Part shown: piece by piece, positions 13,266 through 26,750 of the stretch
Layout of the letters: every line of letters begins with the position of its first letter
Numbering within the stretch: the first letter of the stretch is position 1
Made by a program: the position numbers and the translations under genes
Notes under the pieces: model-generated
What the model saw: only the letters and a program-made list of their open reading frames with translations
The model's database searches: none
What the model was told of the DNA's origin: nothing
From: Hyaloperonospora brassicae
Taxonomy: Eukaryota > Oomycota > Peronosporomycetes > Peronosporales > Peronosporaceae
Assembly: GCA_947650285.1 (NCBI GenBank)
Contig: CANTFL010000016.1
Location: 183,240 to 247,239, forward strand
DNA length: 64,000 nucleotides
Direction: 5' to 3'

Positions 13266-14229
13266 TACCGTGTAATAGACTGTCTGTTCCTCTCTCTGAA
13301 ATCTCCCTCACAATCATTCCGTCGGTCTGAGAAGAGACGACATCTGCTGCCCCATCTGTAGCTCGTCTACCTGTCTCTTCATCGCACTGATGTGAAATCG
13401 CTCAATGTCACACGCGTTGTAACTCCTGACATCGAGAGGCGTCGGTCTCACCAATTTGTACGTGGAACGTTGTAAACAAAACGCTGCAAAGTGTCAATGC
13501 AGTGGCTGAGTTCATGGTGAATGATCATGCGTGTCCAGCGGCTTAGCACATCTTGATTGCTTCCTAGCAAGCTACTCAGTAGAAGCAGTGTGTTGCTACG
13601 AGCGCTTGAATGTGAGGTGGATCAGTAAAGCGTGTGAGAAACGCAGATTAGATCTGCAGCGCCAAATCGGCTAGTGCAACACGCATAGACCCTTGGTCAA
13701 ATCGACGCACAGACGCAGACATTTGGAGAGCTGTCGCCATATCCTTATCCTCTTGTTTCTCTCGATAGCGCTGCCAACGGCTCTAGAGATGGGGTCACAT
13801 CCGTCGTGACAACAAGAAGAGATTCCGATCGTCAGCTGGTGTGCTAAAGAGCTTGGCTCGTTTCCCTCTGCATCCCATCGCATCGTTGGATCGTGACCGA
13901 CCAGCTCTACATCTACCTGGTTCCTTCTTACCCGCCACGTGGTAGCTCGTGCATGAGAGCGTGTCCTTAACTCGAGAGCTTACGATGCAACAATCGCGTG
14001 CTCGTCTTTGCATGCACAGCACTTGCCGTTGGTGGCCAGCTGGGCGTGAGGAACTATTCACGACGCGGCTCTGTTCCGCAGGAAGCGATCGATTGCATGT
14101 CTCAATACACGGTCAGATATTCCTGTCGGCGACAGTGCGCAGTGCACACGCACAGCCCGCGCTTTGGCGTGCGGACACAAGAATCACTTCTCAATTTCAC
14201 GGGTCTCGACAACAGTGTCACACGTGGCG
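13266..14229. other. Intergenic, upstream of the S33-like gene
   Basis: No gene is seen. A short sequence near 13299 (GAAATCTCCCTCACA) also occurs near 12740 inside the LINE fragment, so part of this stretch may be LINE-derived. I could not place a convincing oomycete initiator element before the 14230 start. Confidence 0.4.
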
Positions 14230-16023
14230 ATGCGTCTTCATTACGCGCTGAGCATTTTCGCGGCCGGATGGGTCGGCCAAGGCTCGGCCGCTCTCAACAG
14301 CACTCTGAGTCGTTCGTTTCCAGGATGGGAACCTTGCCCGGCGTACACCTTCCCCGGCAAAGGCGAATACGAAGCCGAGTGCGTGACCTACGAGGCTCCG
14401 TTGTGTCACTCTGGTGTCTGTAAGGTAACTGTGGGTGTAAAGCCGACGATCGACGTCTTCGTCAAGCGGTTGCGTGCGAAGGGAGTTAAGGCGGATGACG
14501 CCGCGAACGTGTGGTTCATCTCAGGGACTGAGTCCACTGCAGGTACGGGAAGGTTGTGGTTGTACTTTAATATGAGTTGACACTAATTGAGGGCACTTGT
14601 GCATTATGTTGTAGTGGAGCAGTCGATGGTGACGCTACACAAGAGTTTGGAAGGAGCGGTCAACGTGTACACGATGGACGTCCGTGGCAGTGGACGCAGT
14701 ACACTGCTTGATTGCAGGGCAGGTGAAAACCCGACGACCAAGACCCAGCCTGATGGCGACGCGAAATATTTGGAGGTTCCTGCGTGTGCTCAAAAGCTGC
14801 ACAAAAAGCATGGAAGCCTCGCTTCGTTCTCGACCACGAGCGCTGCTATGGACATTTCCAGTTTCATTGCCAAGCACACAAACGACGCGGATACAATTGT
14901 GTACGGCGTGGGTACCGGAACGATGGCGGTCCAGCGTCTGATGCAGTTGAACCCGTCGAGCGTGAACGGATATGTTTTGGACAGCACCGTCGCCTCGTCA
15001 GCCGTACCGGCCAAGAAGTCTTACTACTCCAACTATGACGCTGAGTTTAGTGACGCGAGCGATCGTTTTATGAAGCTGTGCGCGCAAGACCGCGGCTGCG
15101 CTTCTCACTTCAAAGCCACCAGCTTGTCCGCCACGCTCCACAACGTCCTTAAAGAGTTCGATAGCAATCCGAACTCGACCTGTGCTAAGATGGTCGCGAA
15201 AGCGTCTGAGGAAGATCCATCTGCTGGCCTCCGAATCACACTTGGCGGGCTTTTGTCGAACGCAAGCGCGCGGTCCATGATCGCACCAGTGGTGCACAGG
15301 CTCAATCGATGCGATGCCAACGACGTCGACGTCTTGACGACATTCTTCGCGGCCTCCCGCACAAAGGATCCGACACCCGGCGAAAGTTGGTCTATCGATT
15401 CGTACGCTCAATCACTGTTGGTTCTGCTTTCCGAATTGTGGGAGACACCTTCGCCAGCTTATACCGACCTGCAAGCTCGCTTCGAGACCCTGAGCATGTC
15501 GGACACGAACATTGCCTACCTGATCCCTGTGTATTGTGAATACTCGAAAGAGCGGTCGTCGGCGTGCGAGGACGCAGGTATGTCTCAGTACGAAGCCGAC
15601 CCCCTGCTATACCCGCATGACCAGTACTGGACCAAGCGTGCTACGGTCCCCAGCCACGCCAGCGTGCTACTGATGCACGGAAGACTGGACCCAATGAATC
15701 ACATCAAGCACGCCAGGACTATGCTCGAGACGCTCAACACGTCGAAGAAGGAACTTGTTACATTCGACTACTCGCCGGGGGTGGTAGTTGAAGCAACTCC
15801 GTTTGGAGACGATGGCAAGAACTGCGGAATGGAATTGCTCATTTCGTACGTCGCGAACAACGCGAACTTGAGACGCGTGGACAAGTCCTGCGTGGTCGAA
15901 ATGCCCGCCTTTGACATGAAGGTGTCACCTGAACTCGCGGCCACCCACTTTGGTACCGAGGACGTGTACGATGGTGTCCCGAACTCAGCTGAGCAGAACG
16001 GACGAGTGAAAGCGGCGTTTTGA
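14230..16023 (+). CDS. Secreted S33-type alpha/beta hydrolase, predicted catalytically dead
   Basis: The coding sequence is join(14230..14542,14615..16023), 573 residues. The protein starts with a signal peptide (MRLHYALSIFAAGWVGQGSA) and has the layout of oomycete tripeptidyl-aminopeptidase-like hydrolases: an N-terminal cysteine-containing region, the TMDVRGSGRSTLLDC oxyanion-side strand, the nucleophile-elbow strand and a C-terminal TAP-like part. Active members carry GxSxG in a VYGVSYGT-type motif; here the codon for the serine is GGT, giving VYGVGTGT (Gly 204). The acid position survives in HGRLDP (Asp 463), but the expected histidine after TFDY is absent (TFDYSPGVVVEATP). The family normally cleaves N-terminal peptides from proteins. 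With Ser and His both missing, this copy is probably a non-catalytic secreted relative. It sits alone among repeats. Confidence 0.8.
14543..14614 (+). other. Intron of the S33-like gene (72 nt)
   Basis: The intron starts GTACGG and ends GTTGTAG. Removing it joins G (14542) to TG (14615-14616) as a valine codon and restores one frame from signal peptide to stop. Without splicing the upstream frame ends at a stop near 14578. Confidence 0.85.
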
Positions 16024-17038
16024 TGACGCACGGAGTTCTTGACAAGCGCTGAAGCTGCAGACGATACTCGGTTTAGCTGCAAATACAGATGCGTTGAATT
16101 CCTGACAGGGGTGTTGTTCTCTATCGCTCGCTGCAGTCTCCTCTCCCACCGGGTATGCACATGCGTGCGCACGAGCGCGATGGCATAGCTGTGTTCTGCA
16201 TGCGTGTGCCCGTTGTCACATACACACTGTAATACGACAAGGCATAGCCATCATTGCCACGGCTGTTGTGACCGAAGAGCAGACTTGCACTGTATCGACA
16301 GCTTGGGTAGAAGAAGATGTGCATGTGACAAGTATGAGTCAGCTTTCGATTCCGACGGCTGAGAAGGTGTCGCCGCTGGCCATTTTAGTGCCAAGTTTAG
16401 CAGGTAAACATCCTTGTGCACTATGCACCGGAGCACTGCAAACCTCACGGCATTGTGTTGTCATTTTGCTCAAGTTGCTGCGGGTTTTCTCCTCAGGAAA
16501 CGCTGCAAGTCGATCATCTTCGTCAGCAATGTCCAACCCTTTACCACGCTTTTGGTCGATGCCGATGACATGACGCCCTCCTCAACCGCTTATCGCGTCA
16601 ATCACTTCTCTGTGTCATTACATGCTGCAGGCAAATGTAATAAACACGACAACGATCGTCGGCTGAGAACTTCTATCCTCTCTCTCACTCAGTCAAGAGC
16701 GCCCTCTACTGTACGGGCGATGTACAAAGCTTGAGCAACCAAGAACGGATTGAAGAAGACGGAAAACATGCGACGGATTCGTCAGCCACTGTACTGATGA
16801 CCGCGATGCAAATCAGACTCCGTTTCGACTTTGGAAACGCAAATGTGTCGACGATCATACGTGTTCTTCGTCGTTGTACTTGTGCGCCATCTTTAGCGCG
16901 TAGACGGATAAGAAGCTCAAGCCAGAGCGCCTTTCAGTTTTGACTGGCTCACTGTCACTACAGGCAAGTATGAACGCCAAATGTCGCATGCTCGATGCTT
17001 CTACTTTCGTAAAGCCTGCACTCTCCTACTACAGTCCG
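16024..17038. other. Intergenic, no recognised gene
   Basis: Open frames on both strands (for example 16268-16573 and 16414-16734) show no family motif, signal peptide or consistent frame. The first 150 bases would hold the 3' UTR of the S33-like gene. Confidence 0.4.
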
Positions 17039-17260
17039 TCATTGTCGTTGTCCATGATCAATACATTTGCGTGCCCCGTCACCGTCCATTTTGACTTGCC
17101 GAGGAGGTAAACTGCAGCTATTGAGCTGCTCTTGAGTGATGTGTATGTCTCCATATTGCAGCTTAGAGAAACTAACGAAGAGCTCGCCATGGACAAAAGA
17201 CTTGCCTCTCTCTATAGGTATGCGACAATTAAAACGAGGCCGGTGGTCATACGTCATCAA
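17039..17260 (-). mobile_element. Helitron/PIF1-type helicase relic
   Basis: The minus-strand frame starts with TYDHRPRF and continues to FVHGELFVSFSKL. This order resembles the C-terminal end of PIF1-like helicases of Helitrons, where a hydrophobic strand and the block VFSHGQLYVAxSR carry motif VI. Several motif residues are changed (SKL for SRx) and the piece is only 73 codons, so it is a fragment. No Helitron ends (5' TC, 3' hairpin plus CTRR) were located. Confidence 0.4.
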
Positions 17261-20200
17261 TGTCAGAATGACAAGAAATTGAGGAGATGCTGAACGACTG
17301 TTGAGGCTAATCAGAACGACATTTTACGCGTCGTTTCGTACTTAAACTTTTAGTTTGCACCATGTATAATCTGTAACATTTTCTGATGACCGTCACTCAG
17401 CTACTTCTCACCCCATTCTTCATCAAACACGAATCAACGGCCATCGAAATCTTGAGCACGATACTAGCTTCATTTCTATAGTCTCAAATTTTATTTTGAC
17501 AATTTTTCCGCGACGTTATAGTACCCTAAAGTTCGGAAAAGTTTAGTGAGTTGGCCCGCGGTGAGCCACGTTTGGCCGCCCCGAATTCCCCGTGCAGACT
17601 TATTTTCTTGTTTGTTTAGAAATGTTTCACGTAAATCCGTTTAATTGGTAGACGAATTAGCGTCAAAGAACCATTTTTGCAGTCTTAAAGCGCGGAAATG
17701 GCTGTCGTCACCATAAGCGGCATTGTTTTGCCTATTTATATCCTCTATTCCCCTACAAACAACGCATTCAATTACCTAGATCCATCGAAACCCATCACGT
17801 TTTACCAAAACAATTGCAAAACACAATAAGTGGCAGCGTCTAAAGCGTTCTCATCCGTTAGAATTCAATTTAAACCTTATAATGCAATATAAGCTGCTTT
17901 CCGGCGTATTCGGGGGTCTTCCTAGTCAGAATCTTGCAATATCTGTCCATGTACCAAAGGCACTTTCGATGATTGTGGCGGATGGTAGTGAGAAAGATAA
18001 ATGCAAGGTATTATGGGACCATGTGTTGTAGGCATTTTTAGCATGGCATTAAATTGTCCCCCAGAACAATCCGATCAAAGTCAGTTCGCAATGGAACCTA
18101 TGGTACATGATGCGATATTCGACCTCAGTCTTTCAAAAACCCTTTTCGGCTTACACTCACAATAATTTTGGATGACACTGCGGGCGCAGCAATAGCCCTG
18201 CCGTAGCCATTTGTTGGGGCGCGGCATGTTGGTGATTGCTAGCTGATACATTACATAAGTTGGTGTTGAAACGTGCAAAAGACGTAGTTATCATGTGCGA
18301 CAGGAGCGTTGAAAAGGGCGTTATCGGATCCGGAAACGGCAAAAAAATATTTTATATATCAAACTTGGTCCTTAAAACCAACCTACAAGTTATAGGTGGT
18401 GCGCACCGTAGTGGTAGATGTTTGCTACATTTCATGTTTTCAGCTTTTGATCAAGTTGATCTTAACTTTTGCGAAGCAGCAAATTACATATTGCTCCGTT
18501 CCGCCCATATGATTGAAGAGAGCTAAAATGATGTATGCATTAAACTTTAGTTCGATCAAGAAAATACTTCTCGGCCAAGAACAAAGATTTATATATGCAT
18601 TTTAATATTTTTGTTTGATTGTCTTTCAGTTCATAAGTATCAGGCATGGCATATATGTGGCGAAACGACTAAGGAAATTCGCGGTATGATAATTGATGGC
18701 GTTCCAGGTATATCCGAGCCGGTTAGCGGTTGGCAGCGCCGTTTCCACACCAGGTCAGATCACGATATTGAGATGATAAGACAGGAACCGGATATCAGAT
18801 CGGGGAGGATGTGAACTGCGACATTGGCTAAAGTATGACGGAAGAAGGGTACGAGTCATGAAGATGAGGTTGTTGTCAAGGGGACGGTTACGTTGGTGAT
18901 CAAAAGTGGTCGCGACTAGAGAGGTGTGCACCACACCAGGAGATCCGCGATCAGCAAGGCGATCGTGACCAAGGAGACGATCGAGATCGTAGCCGGCGAT
19001 CAGTGACGTGATCACGATCAAGCTAGTGTGGACGACACGACGTGATATGCAACTGGAAAGGCGAATGCAATCGGACAAGTATGTTAAGTGTGTGCCACGC
19101 TAGTACAAGAGTGATACCTTCTAGAGATAGCGACACGTGGCTTGCGATGCCTGCGGTATGAGGATAGGGACAGGGTTGTTGGGTTCGATTGGTTAACATT
19201 AAACAGAGTTGAAAATTGCTTCTAAGTACACGTGTCGATTTCTGTTACGGGATGGATCATCTGCCACCCGACGTCAAGAAAGTTGCATACTTAAATCAAG
19301 CGATATCCCTGGATTGTTTGACCGGGGATCAAGAAATCTCAAACAACACCCCAACTGCGACCTGACGCAGGAAACCCTTTGTGGTTGAGGACGCAAGATC
19401 GCGAGACGGCTCAAGTGGTCAGAAGGCTCGCGAATCAAGGTCTACATTTGGACAAGGCGATCTGTTACATATCGGGGTGACTCATATCGAGCACCCTACA
19501 AGTATAAAAGTGATATTGCGACAAAAAGATGAGATCACGTCGAACCCGATCGTGGTGTGAAGACTTCCACACCGAGATCGAACCTCGACCTCATCGCAAA
19601 CATAGTCAAGTTTTCCATTGACACGAGTCTACCTGGAAGAATGCAACCCGTCCCACCGACGGGTACACAAGGCGAGGAAGGCTATCAATAACACAGAATC
19701 GGAGTACCCCCTTCGTTAGTCGGTCGTTTGGGCGCCAGTAGAGAGTTGGTATCGACTCCTTAAAAGAGCGATCATCACTCCACCACATATACACCCCTAA
19801 AGACTAGAACGGCCACATGTATGATATTTTCGTACTTTTGACGCAATAACCTAAACCGAACGCCACGGAAATTGAAAGAAATAGAGAGTAGAATATGCAG
19901 ATGATCCATTATTTGAAGTCAATACGATTCTGATCAGGTTTCGGAATAAAACTCCGTTATACTTGATACATTGCTGGGTACGTTATTGACTCTGGACGCA
20001 AGTCTGCCATGAATAAAGACGTGATAATGAGATAATATTTTGGCGAATGACTTCATCATAGACAGAAACATTATCTCCATGCGAGGATCGAAGCAGCCAA
20101 ACGACTAGAGACCAAGATATGAGATGGGGTTGATAACCATTACGCGGATTGTGATACAGATGACAATGCTCGGGTTTGGCAAGTGTGGATGTGCCTTTGT

Positions 20201-20940
20201 ACCGAGATATGTTCATGATATTCTATCAGCACATATCTGACCCAGGAAAAAAGCGTCGGATACGGTAGGTTGTCGTAGCGATCTCCTCAATAAAAGAATC
20301 CTGACTGAGGTTTGAGCTCGAAAAGGTCAATATCATCGCTGTGTCAGGATCTCGACATTGCTTTTTGCTTACGATATGAGATTTCTAATGCACAGCTTCC
20401 AAAATCGAGAGAAAATGTTTGGTACTGTCGTCTATGATCCACGAAAGACTGCGTCGTTCTACTCTCACCATAAATGATTCAGATGTACGATGTTCATAAT
20501 AAACAATATACATCTACAATTTCTGACCCCTTCCTCCACGTCGTATTGCAATCTGTCATTTTGACGACGCCTTTGCCTCGTAATGCAGGAACATGAAAAT
20601 TGCACGACCAAGAAAGCGGCTGAAACAGAAGTGATACCCACCCCATGATCCAATCCAGCGCCCAATAACTTTCGCCCAGCGCGTGCTTGCCTCGGAGCAG
20701 TCCCAAAAATATGGACTGATGATTTTTGCAGCCATGAACTTCAGGTAAGCCTGACAGTGGTCGCCGTTGGAACAACCTTCTCGGTATAGATTGAGCTGCT
20801 TGGTGGCAGGCTTGTATCAAGTCCATAACTGATAGTCGTTATGTCAATACGCGTGCTTACATAATCAAGGATGACGTTATGGGTTTAGCATGTTGTTTGG
20901 GATCGGTATTCAAACATCGTTCAAGCGCTTCAGCAGGTTT
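17261..20940. other. Repeat-like intergenic DNA, no gene
   Basis: I see no supported gene. At 18.75-19.08 kb short GATCG-rich motifs recur in both orientations, and two stretches read GTGTGGACGACAC- and GTGTGCACCACAC-like, suggesting an old locally duplicated repeat. A minus-strand frame at 20826-20494 (110 codons) is open but matches nothing I know. Confidence 0.35.
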
Positions 20941-21407
20941 CGTAACGATGTTTACACAATATTTGTGGTTTGCACAAGAGACGGAGTCCCAATAAAGATG
21001 ATATTAGAACAACATATCAGTTGTTGGTGGCTGACGTGTATCAGCCACTGAATTACGAGATATTTTAGGAGGTATTACTTGGAACATTAGTGTCTAGATT
21101 AAGTACGTTTGTCTGAGGTGTTCTTTCGATAAAGGAAGAAATAAAGCTCAGTTCCCCTTTTGATCTGCAAAAGACACGTGTCTTTCCAAGGCGTCTTGCG
21201 ATCGTTCAAGAGTCTAGCATACGCCTTGTAAAAGTCAGCTACTCTTAGATCACTCTGTGCTGGAATTCTCTGAATCATTGGTCCTCTGAAATAGGGAGCG
21301 TAAGCTCCTCGCGATTATTGACTCTATGAGTCGAGTTCTTGAACTAAAGTTGCTCGTAGAGCGTTGAAGTCTTCCTCTTATTGAAGGGGCTATGTAGCTC
21401 CGCTACA
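20941..21407 (+). mobile_element. Diverged LTR related to the 50.2-58.0 kb Gypsy element
   Basis: The sequence aligns along its length with the LTRs at 50157-50685 and 57442-58019. Shared landmarks in order are GTAACGA-GTT-ACAC near the start, TGTGGT-TGCACAAG, ATTACGAGAT, AAAAGACACGTG, GGCGTCTTGCGATCGT, TTGACTC...GAGTC, TTAAGTCTTCCTCTT-like, and TGTAGCTCCGCTACA at the end. It has only one copy of the GACTC/GAGTC unit that is repeated in the 50-58 kb LTRs. No complete partner LTR was found, so it is a solo or truncated LTR. Confidence 0.7.
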
Positions 21408-22755
21408 GGGGTTGTAATCCGACAGCGAGCTGTCGCATATGAATATCGAAGCCCAGACAGAATGAAGTCGTCCGGATAGACTAGTTTGCAACTGTATCTT
21501 CCATATCTCAAGGAATTCTGTGACCTCGTAGTTCCTAAAATAAAACGACGCCATGTGTCTTCAGTCGAAGAGACCACAAGTTTGTCTCCTTTTGATTACC
21601 CATTTCCAACTCACGTAAATAGGTGAAAACCCCCCAGTGAAATCTATCATCAACTTGATGCATCTAAAAAGAGCCTTCTTTTACGCCTGTGGACCCCGTA
21701 GAGTCCCGAAAACGCGCTTACGTGGACCGCACCAAAATAAGTCTAGACCGAGGCGAAATACGTAAGGCCAATTAGAGTTTCGGTGTTAATAGCTGCCCAA
21801 TGTGAACGGAAGGTGAAGCCGGCGAGATTGCGGTGGATCAATAAAGTATTCTGGACTACAAGGGGTGGGGGTGAAATTGCTCGATCTAAGCGCTGCGACG
21901 TTGAGAACATGCACGTTTAGGCCTGTCCGCTAAATTATAATTCCAAAATGGACCAGGAATCGATCCTGTCGTATTGGTAGGATTGCAGCCGCTGCTTCCG
22001 GTCTTCCCGGATACACGGGCTATTAATCCAGCCGAGGTTTCCCCACAGTTAGTAAAGAGCTCGCGGCTGAGGGTAATTAGAGGCTCCCGCAGCCGGACAA
22101 GGACGATGATGATATAAGAAGGCCATTCATCACAATCCTACCACCTACCATCGTTTTCTTGTAAAGTGGAGCTGTTCAGACTAATTTTATGACGCAGTTG
22201 GCTGGATTGTTACGCCGTGCGTTGGAGAAACTTGTCCAAGTCTTTTTTACAGTGATCCGTTGACGTATTCAACGAAAAGAAGGACCTCAAGTCCAATTGA
22301 GCCCTGCCGTGAACGTCAAAACTCAAAAATGTAGTTCGACCCTGATACGACGATTAACACCGTATTCTAAACACGTGTCGCGAGCCCGCGTAAGCCAATG
22401 TATAATAGTCCGCTAAGATTTAAAGCGACCTTCAACGAGGCTACCTCAACTACTCCCAATTTTGACAGAGTGCACAGCATGTATGGCTTCATCTTGGGTG
22501 TACTGTCCTTTGTTTATGTTTCGTGATCCCACAAAAATGCCTCGTACAGATTATAAAACTCCCGTCGCGACCATACCGGCATATCGATAGTAGTCGAAAG
22601 TTACAGTAGAGAAGGAAATAATTTGGAGTTAGGAATCATCACCCGACTTGCCACACTTGTTTCCACTCTTGACACTTCTAAGAGGCGTCTTGGAATCTTT
22701 ATAACTGGAAGTGCCAAATTGCGATTATACGGATATCTTGTTTCAACGTTATATC
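21408..22755. other. Repeat-like DNA without a gene
   Basis: The first bases after the LTR may be the start of an old element's internal region. The rest, immediately 3' of the LINE reverse transcriptase relic on the minus strand, probably contains its 3' part. No motif is strong enough to annotate. Confidence 0.35.
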
Positions 22756-25158
22756 CTATATGACGCACCGTATATGTTGGATGCAGTACTGAGATGTCCT
22801 TCGTTGTTTGAATTTGCAACCTCTTGTTCGAGAAAATAAGCTTACTCTTGGACGGATTGGCTTATAGAAAGAATATTGCACCGAACCGAGAAAGATGAGG
22901 GACATCTCAAAGTGATGTGCTTTTTTGAGAAAAGTCGTACAAATCGTCCACAAATGCCGAGAAATGTGCGTATCCGTACTACTGTTTGGTATCGAAAAAT
23001 TGCTCAATTCTGGAAATTGTCGCACCGCTAATACCAACAACTTCACCACGACGAGAAAGAGCAGATAGGCTAGTGGTAAGCTCTGACGAAACCCCGAAAG
23101 GACCTCAATTTGACTAGTTTGTTCCCCATTGACGAGGAAGGTGGCCGTTGCATCAGTTTGGAACCTTGGAATAAATCGAATGTGCTGCCCTGCAAATTCA
23201 AATTGGCGATGTGCTTTACGCAAGAAACCTCAAAAGCGTTGAAAAAAAGACGGTGTGAGGATTCGGGCCCCCCATAATTTGATTGCTGATTTGTATAAAG
23301 GTTGAGGCGAAATGGGACGTCTTGTCCTTACAAAAGTCGTTGTTCAAGTCTTCGCTACCTGCCGATTTATGTTTACGAAAACCTTTGACCGGCGTTAGAA
23401 CCTTAGCTACCGTAAATCATCCATGATCATTTTATTGCTACTTGGCAACATTACATGACCAGTAGAAATTCGTACAAATATTAGCGGCAGACTATACATC
23501 GAGAGACTCACTTTGATGGATGCATCCGAATGGTCCACAGTGACGACCGTAGACCGTTCGATGTAAATGTATCTTCGTCGTCATATGACGAGTATATAGA
23601 CGGGTCGTGAAGACACAAATGGTGGTGATAGTATGATCCCATTCTCATCCATCTACCCTGTGAAAGCGAGACCTCAGCCTTTCCGTTGTCCTGGCGAGAT
23701 ATAAATCACGTCTCACAATAACTTCCTGCCGTAGGCCCTCTATAGTACAATGTATCAATATTAAGCCCTGTTGACAAGTGTTGATGCTTTCGTCTATCTA
23801 AGTTGTGGCGATGCCAATTTTGACGCTGCTTCAACCGCGTAAACTAATTCGACGTATACAGCGTTTACGATCTGCAATTTCGAGGTATCACGTTAACGTT
23901 GGAGTAGCCCAACATATATATATATATATGCCGTCCATATCCGTGACGAACTATGGTATTACTTCAGTGTATCCGACTCGATTAATGGACACCCCACCTG
24001 ACCGTAGCGGAGAGAAGAACGAGGCTCTGCCGGGTCTCGTAAGTATGTATTGACTTCCTGGTGGTTTGACTAATTTGTAGGCGATCGTCTCTACCCACTG
24101 TACGCGATTAATCCAGTCCGCACGATACAGAAATAGATCAGTGCGAATGGCACATTTTTCGTCCCAGTAGGTGCAATGGTCAACAAAAGCATCGGTAAAA
24201 TTGTCATCCACATACTCTCAAAGTAATGAGCATTGACTAAACAAGAGATAGCAACCACGACGTCCAAGACCGGGCATTCGGACCTGTTGGAGCGATTAGT
24301 GTTAAATTGGTAGGTTAGGACGCCATAAATGCAATCAAAATCGTCGGGAAGAATCTTATTACAGAGGGCCAGGTTACAGGTAAGTATGGATGTAACAGGC
24401 TTCACTTTCCAGACGTAATGTTGGCACGTACGCATTCACGAGCACCACTTCCCCTAGGAAGATCGCGATGACCCGTGGATTCCAGCGCTCAAGAAACCGC
24501 ACCCCCGTGCGTCCCGCTGATTGTGAAGTAAGAAGAATGGAACTTCAGGCCTATTCGGATGATCCAATACCCCAGTACGATAAAGAGCGTACGTGACGTC
24601 CCGATACTGACACCTAAAACTATGCCTGCTTAAACACAGCGTTGTATCCTCAGCTTCAGTGTGCACGTGTGTCTCTTGGATACACCAAGCGTGTGGTCTA
24701 TGGCGACGAGGCTCCCGGTGCCAAGCCGCGTATACTATCCCGGGCACCATTTTTAAAGTCAAGCAAATTTGACAAAATGTACATTTAGTCCGTAAGCCGA
24801 CTCGTATCCTGATGAGGTGACGCAACTTGAGAAGCAGCCCACCCTCTAAGCCAGCGATACCGGCCAAAGGCGTCGACATACTCTTGGAGTTGTGATAGAG
24901 TCACTCTTGAAAACGACGCCATTGATCCCTGTCCATTTGAGGTGGGGAAAGATACGGATGCGTGACGTCAAATTGCTGGGCAGCGCACCTGGCTTCTATA
25001 TCATATCGATGAATGTCCAGGCACCACGGTCTTGATCTGGGACCAGGTGCCACTGGTATGGAGCCCAGCCTCGTTTGTCGTACCTCTCCCATACGAAGAT
25101 CAAGATTTATGGCACGCGGAGCATTTGATTGATGGAATGGAAACAACGGTGTGCACAC
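22756..25158 (-). mobile_element. Second decayed LINE (endonuclease and RT relics)
   Basis: On the minus strand, 25158-24901 could be the end of ORF1 or the region before the endonuclease. 24879-24454 contains the start of an APE-type endonuclease (AWCIQETHVHTEAEDTT, then YALYR), the QETH glutamate being the usual metal-binding position. 24435-24091 continues with VLDVVVAI...LVNAHYFES, like the endonuclease core. 23223-22756 has the RT segment FLVNGEQTSQIEVLSGFRQSLP followed by LLFLVVVKLLVLAVRQ, corresponding to the GxxQGCPLxPLLF block. Order and strand are those of a LINE ORF2, with frameshifts between all pieces. The catalytic ADD box was not found. Confidence 0.65.
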
Positions 25159-26750
25159 CTGTGTGTGTGGACGATACTTAACAGGAATGATGTATCGACT
25201 GATGAGATCGGTAATCCACCCCGTCCCGACCGATCCGGCACTATCTCAATTCAATCCGTCAAGGTGGGTCTGGGACTAGGTGATTTGTCTGGGTGGATCT
25301 GAGACACGGCAATTTGTCAACCACCAGCGGAGACAGATCGTGAGTGGATCACCAAACACTCACCGATACACCAAAACTGACGGTTGAAGATCAAGGTGTA
25401 AATTTGTGGACGGATGTCAGACGGTGGTTAAAGGTGGAGATTGATAAGAAGAGGTTGGGAAGGGTGTTTCAGACAACACGTACAAGCTCATACCGAAAAA
25501 GAGCCAATGGAAGGTGAGCGTCCGAATTGATGTCATAAAGTGTACGAATGCCATGTTCCATACAACAAACTTTGTGTGGTCCAAGCATTCACACGCAATG
25601 TAAACCCTCGCGGTTTACCATCATCGAGCCGCAAGTCCAAGAACGACTTCGGTATTGGCAACACACTTCTAATACTACCAACATTAGCGCCTCCGGCAAG
25701 TACTGCATCCAAGGCGCCCAACAGATCGAGAATTTACACGCTCAGAATTAAATTGTTTCCGCCAACGTCGTCGTCTCGTCAACGTCGTCGTCTCGTCAAC
25801 GTCGTCGTCTCGTCAACGTCGTCGTCATGGGACGTCGAATTATAAACTGGATCAGGCAAGTGGAGAGGGTTCCTCGGGAAGTCCGTTGGCAAAGGCAGAT
25901 ATGAAGGCACCAGCCATGGAATGTCAGTTCAAGCGCATACATGTAGGTGTGACTAATGTGTAACGTCATCATGACCCTTTTAAACTGAAAATAGGCCAGT
26001 TTGCCGTGGCGTTGTTTTTTGTCGGCGCCCACTTGAGGCACTGCAGTATTTGACAGGCAGTAAGTCGACAACGAAACTATTACCGCTTGTCGGATGAACG
26101 AGGTCTTCATCCGACTTTGTTGATCGGAGCTCTCCGCCGTACTACAGCGGATGACAGCAAATTTGTTATTGTATCGTACAAGCCAAACTAAGTCGACGAA
26201 TCGATCGTCGAACTTTCGCTGACGTAAAGTCTCTTTTACGAATATATCTATTCGACCGTTTGAAGCGTACGAGGAAGCAGGCAGTGATTTTTATCGACCG
26301 CTTGCCGTCGTCACTCCTCTTGCACTTACGCAGCCATCAGCTCGGCCGTCATCACTACTAATGCATGTAAAATTATGCAGCTGCACGCTCCAATGAGGTT
26401 TTATGGGAAGCCGCCACTGTTTTGAGGTTGCCAAAACCTGTAGCCGCGTGGATTTGCAACCTTAGAAATACGTCGACCACATCGTGTGCATAGCGTTTCT
26501 ATCTTCGAAAAAGAGGCAACAAATGCTGTTTTGCGCATGAGGACCCAAATGCATGCGCAAAATTGCCTGCATTCAGTTCGTTCCTATTTCGTATAAACGA
26601 ACCCCATTGTACAGCTGTTTGTCGGACACGCTGCTAAAACTCGTTATAACCTGCCAATCGCACATTTTACATCGGTCGTGTGTTTTATTTTGTCCCGCAG
26701 GCCGCCCGTCGTCGCCGCCGCCGCAGTCGCCGTCCACCACTTCTCGCGCC
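25159..26750. other. Intergenic, 5' side of the Mo25 gene
   Basis: No gene is seen apart from the 17-bp tandem repeat at 25767-25826. A pyrimidine-rich tract ending TTTTGTCCCGCAG at about 26700 could be the 3' splice site of a 5' UTR intron for the Mo25 gene; this is an inference. Confidence 0.4.
25767..25826. repeat. 17-bp tandem repeat, 3.5 copies
   Basis: The unit GTCGTCGTCTCGTCAAC occurs three times in perfect register (25767-25783, 25784-25800, 25801-25817), followed by nine bases of a fourth copy. It lies in non-coding sequence. Confidence 0.95.

Noticed and set aside
20494..20826. 110-codon minus-strand frame
   Set aside because: No motif, no signal peptide and no neighbouring support for a gene.
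23917..23930. Short AT dinucleotide run
   Set aside because: Too short to be informative as a microsatellite.
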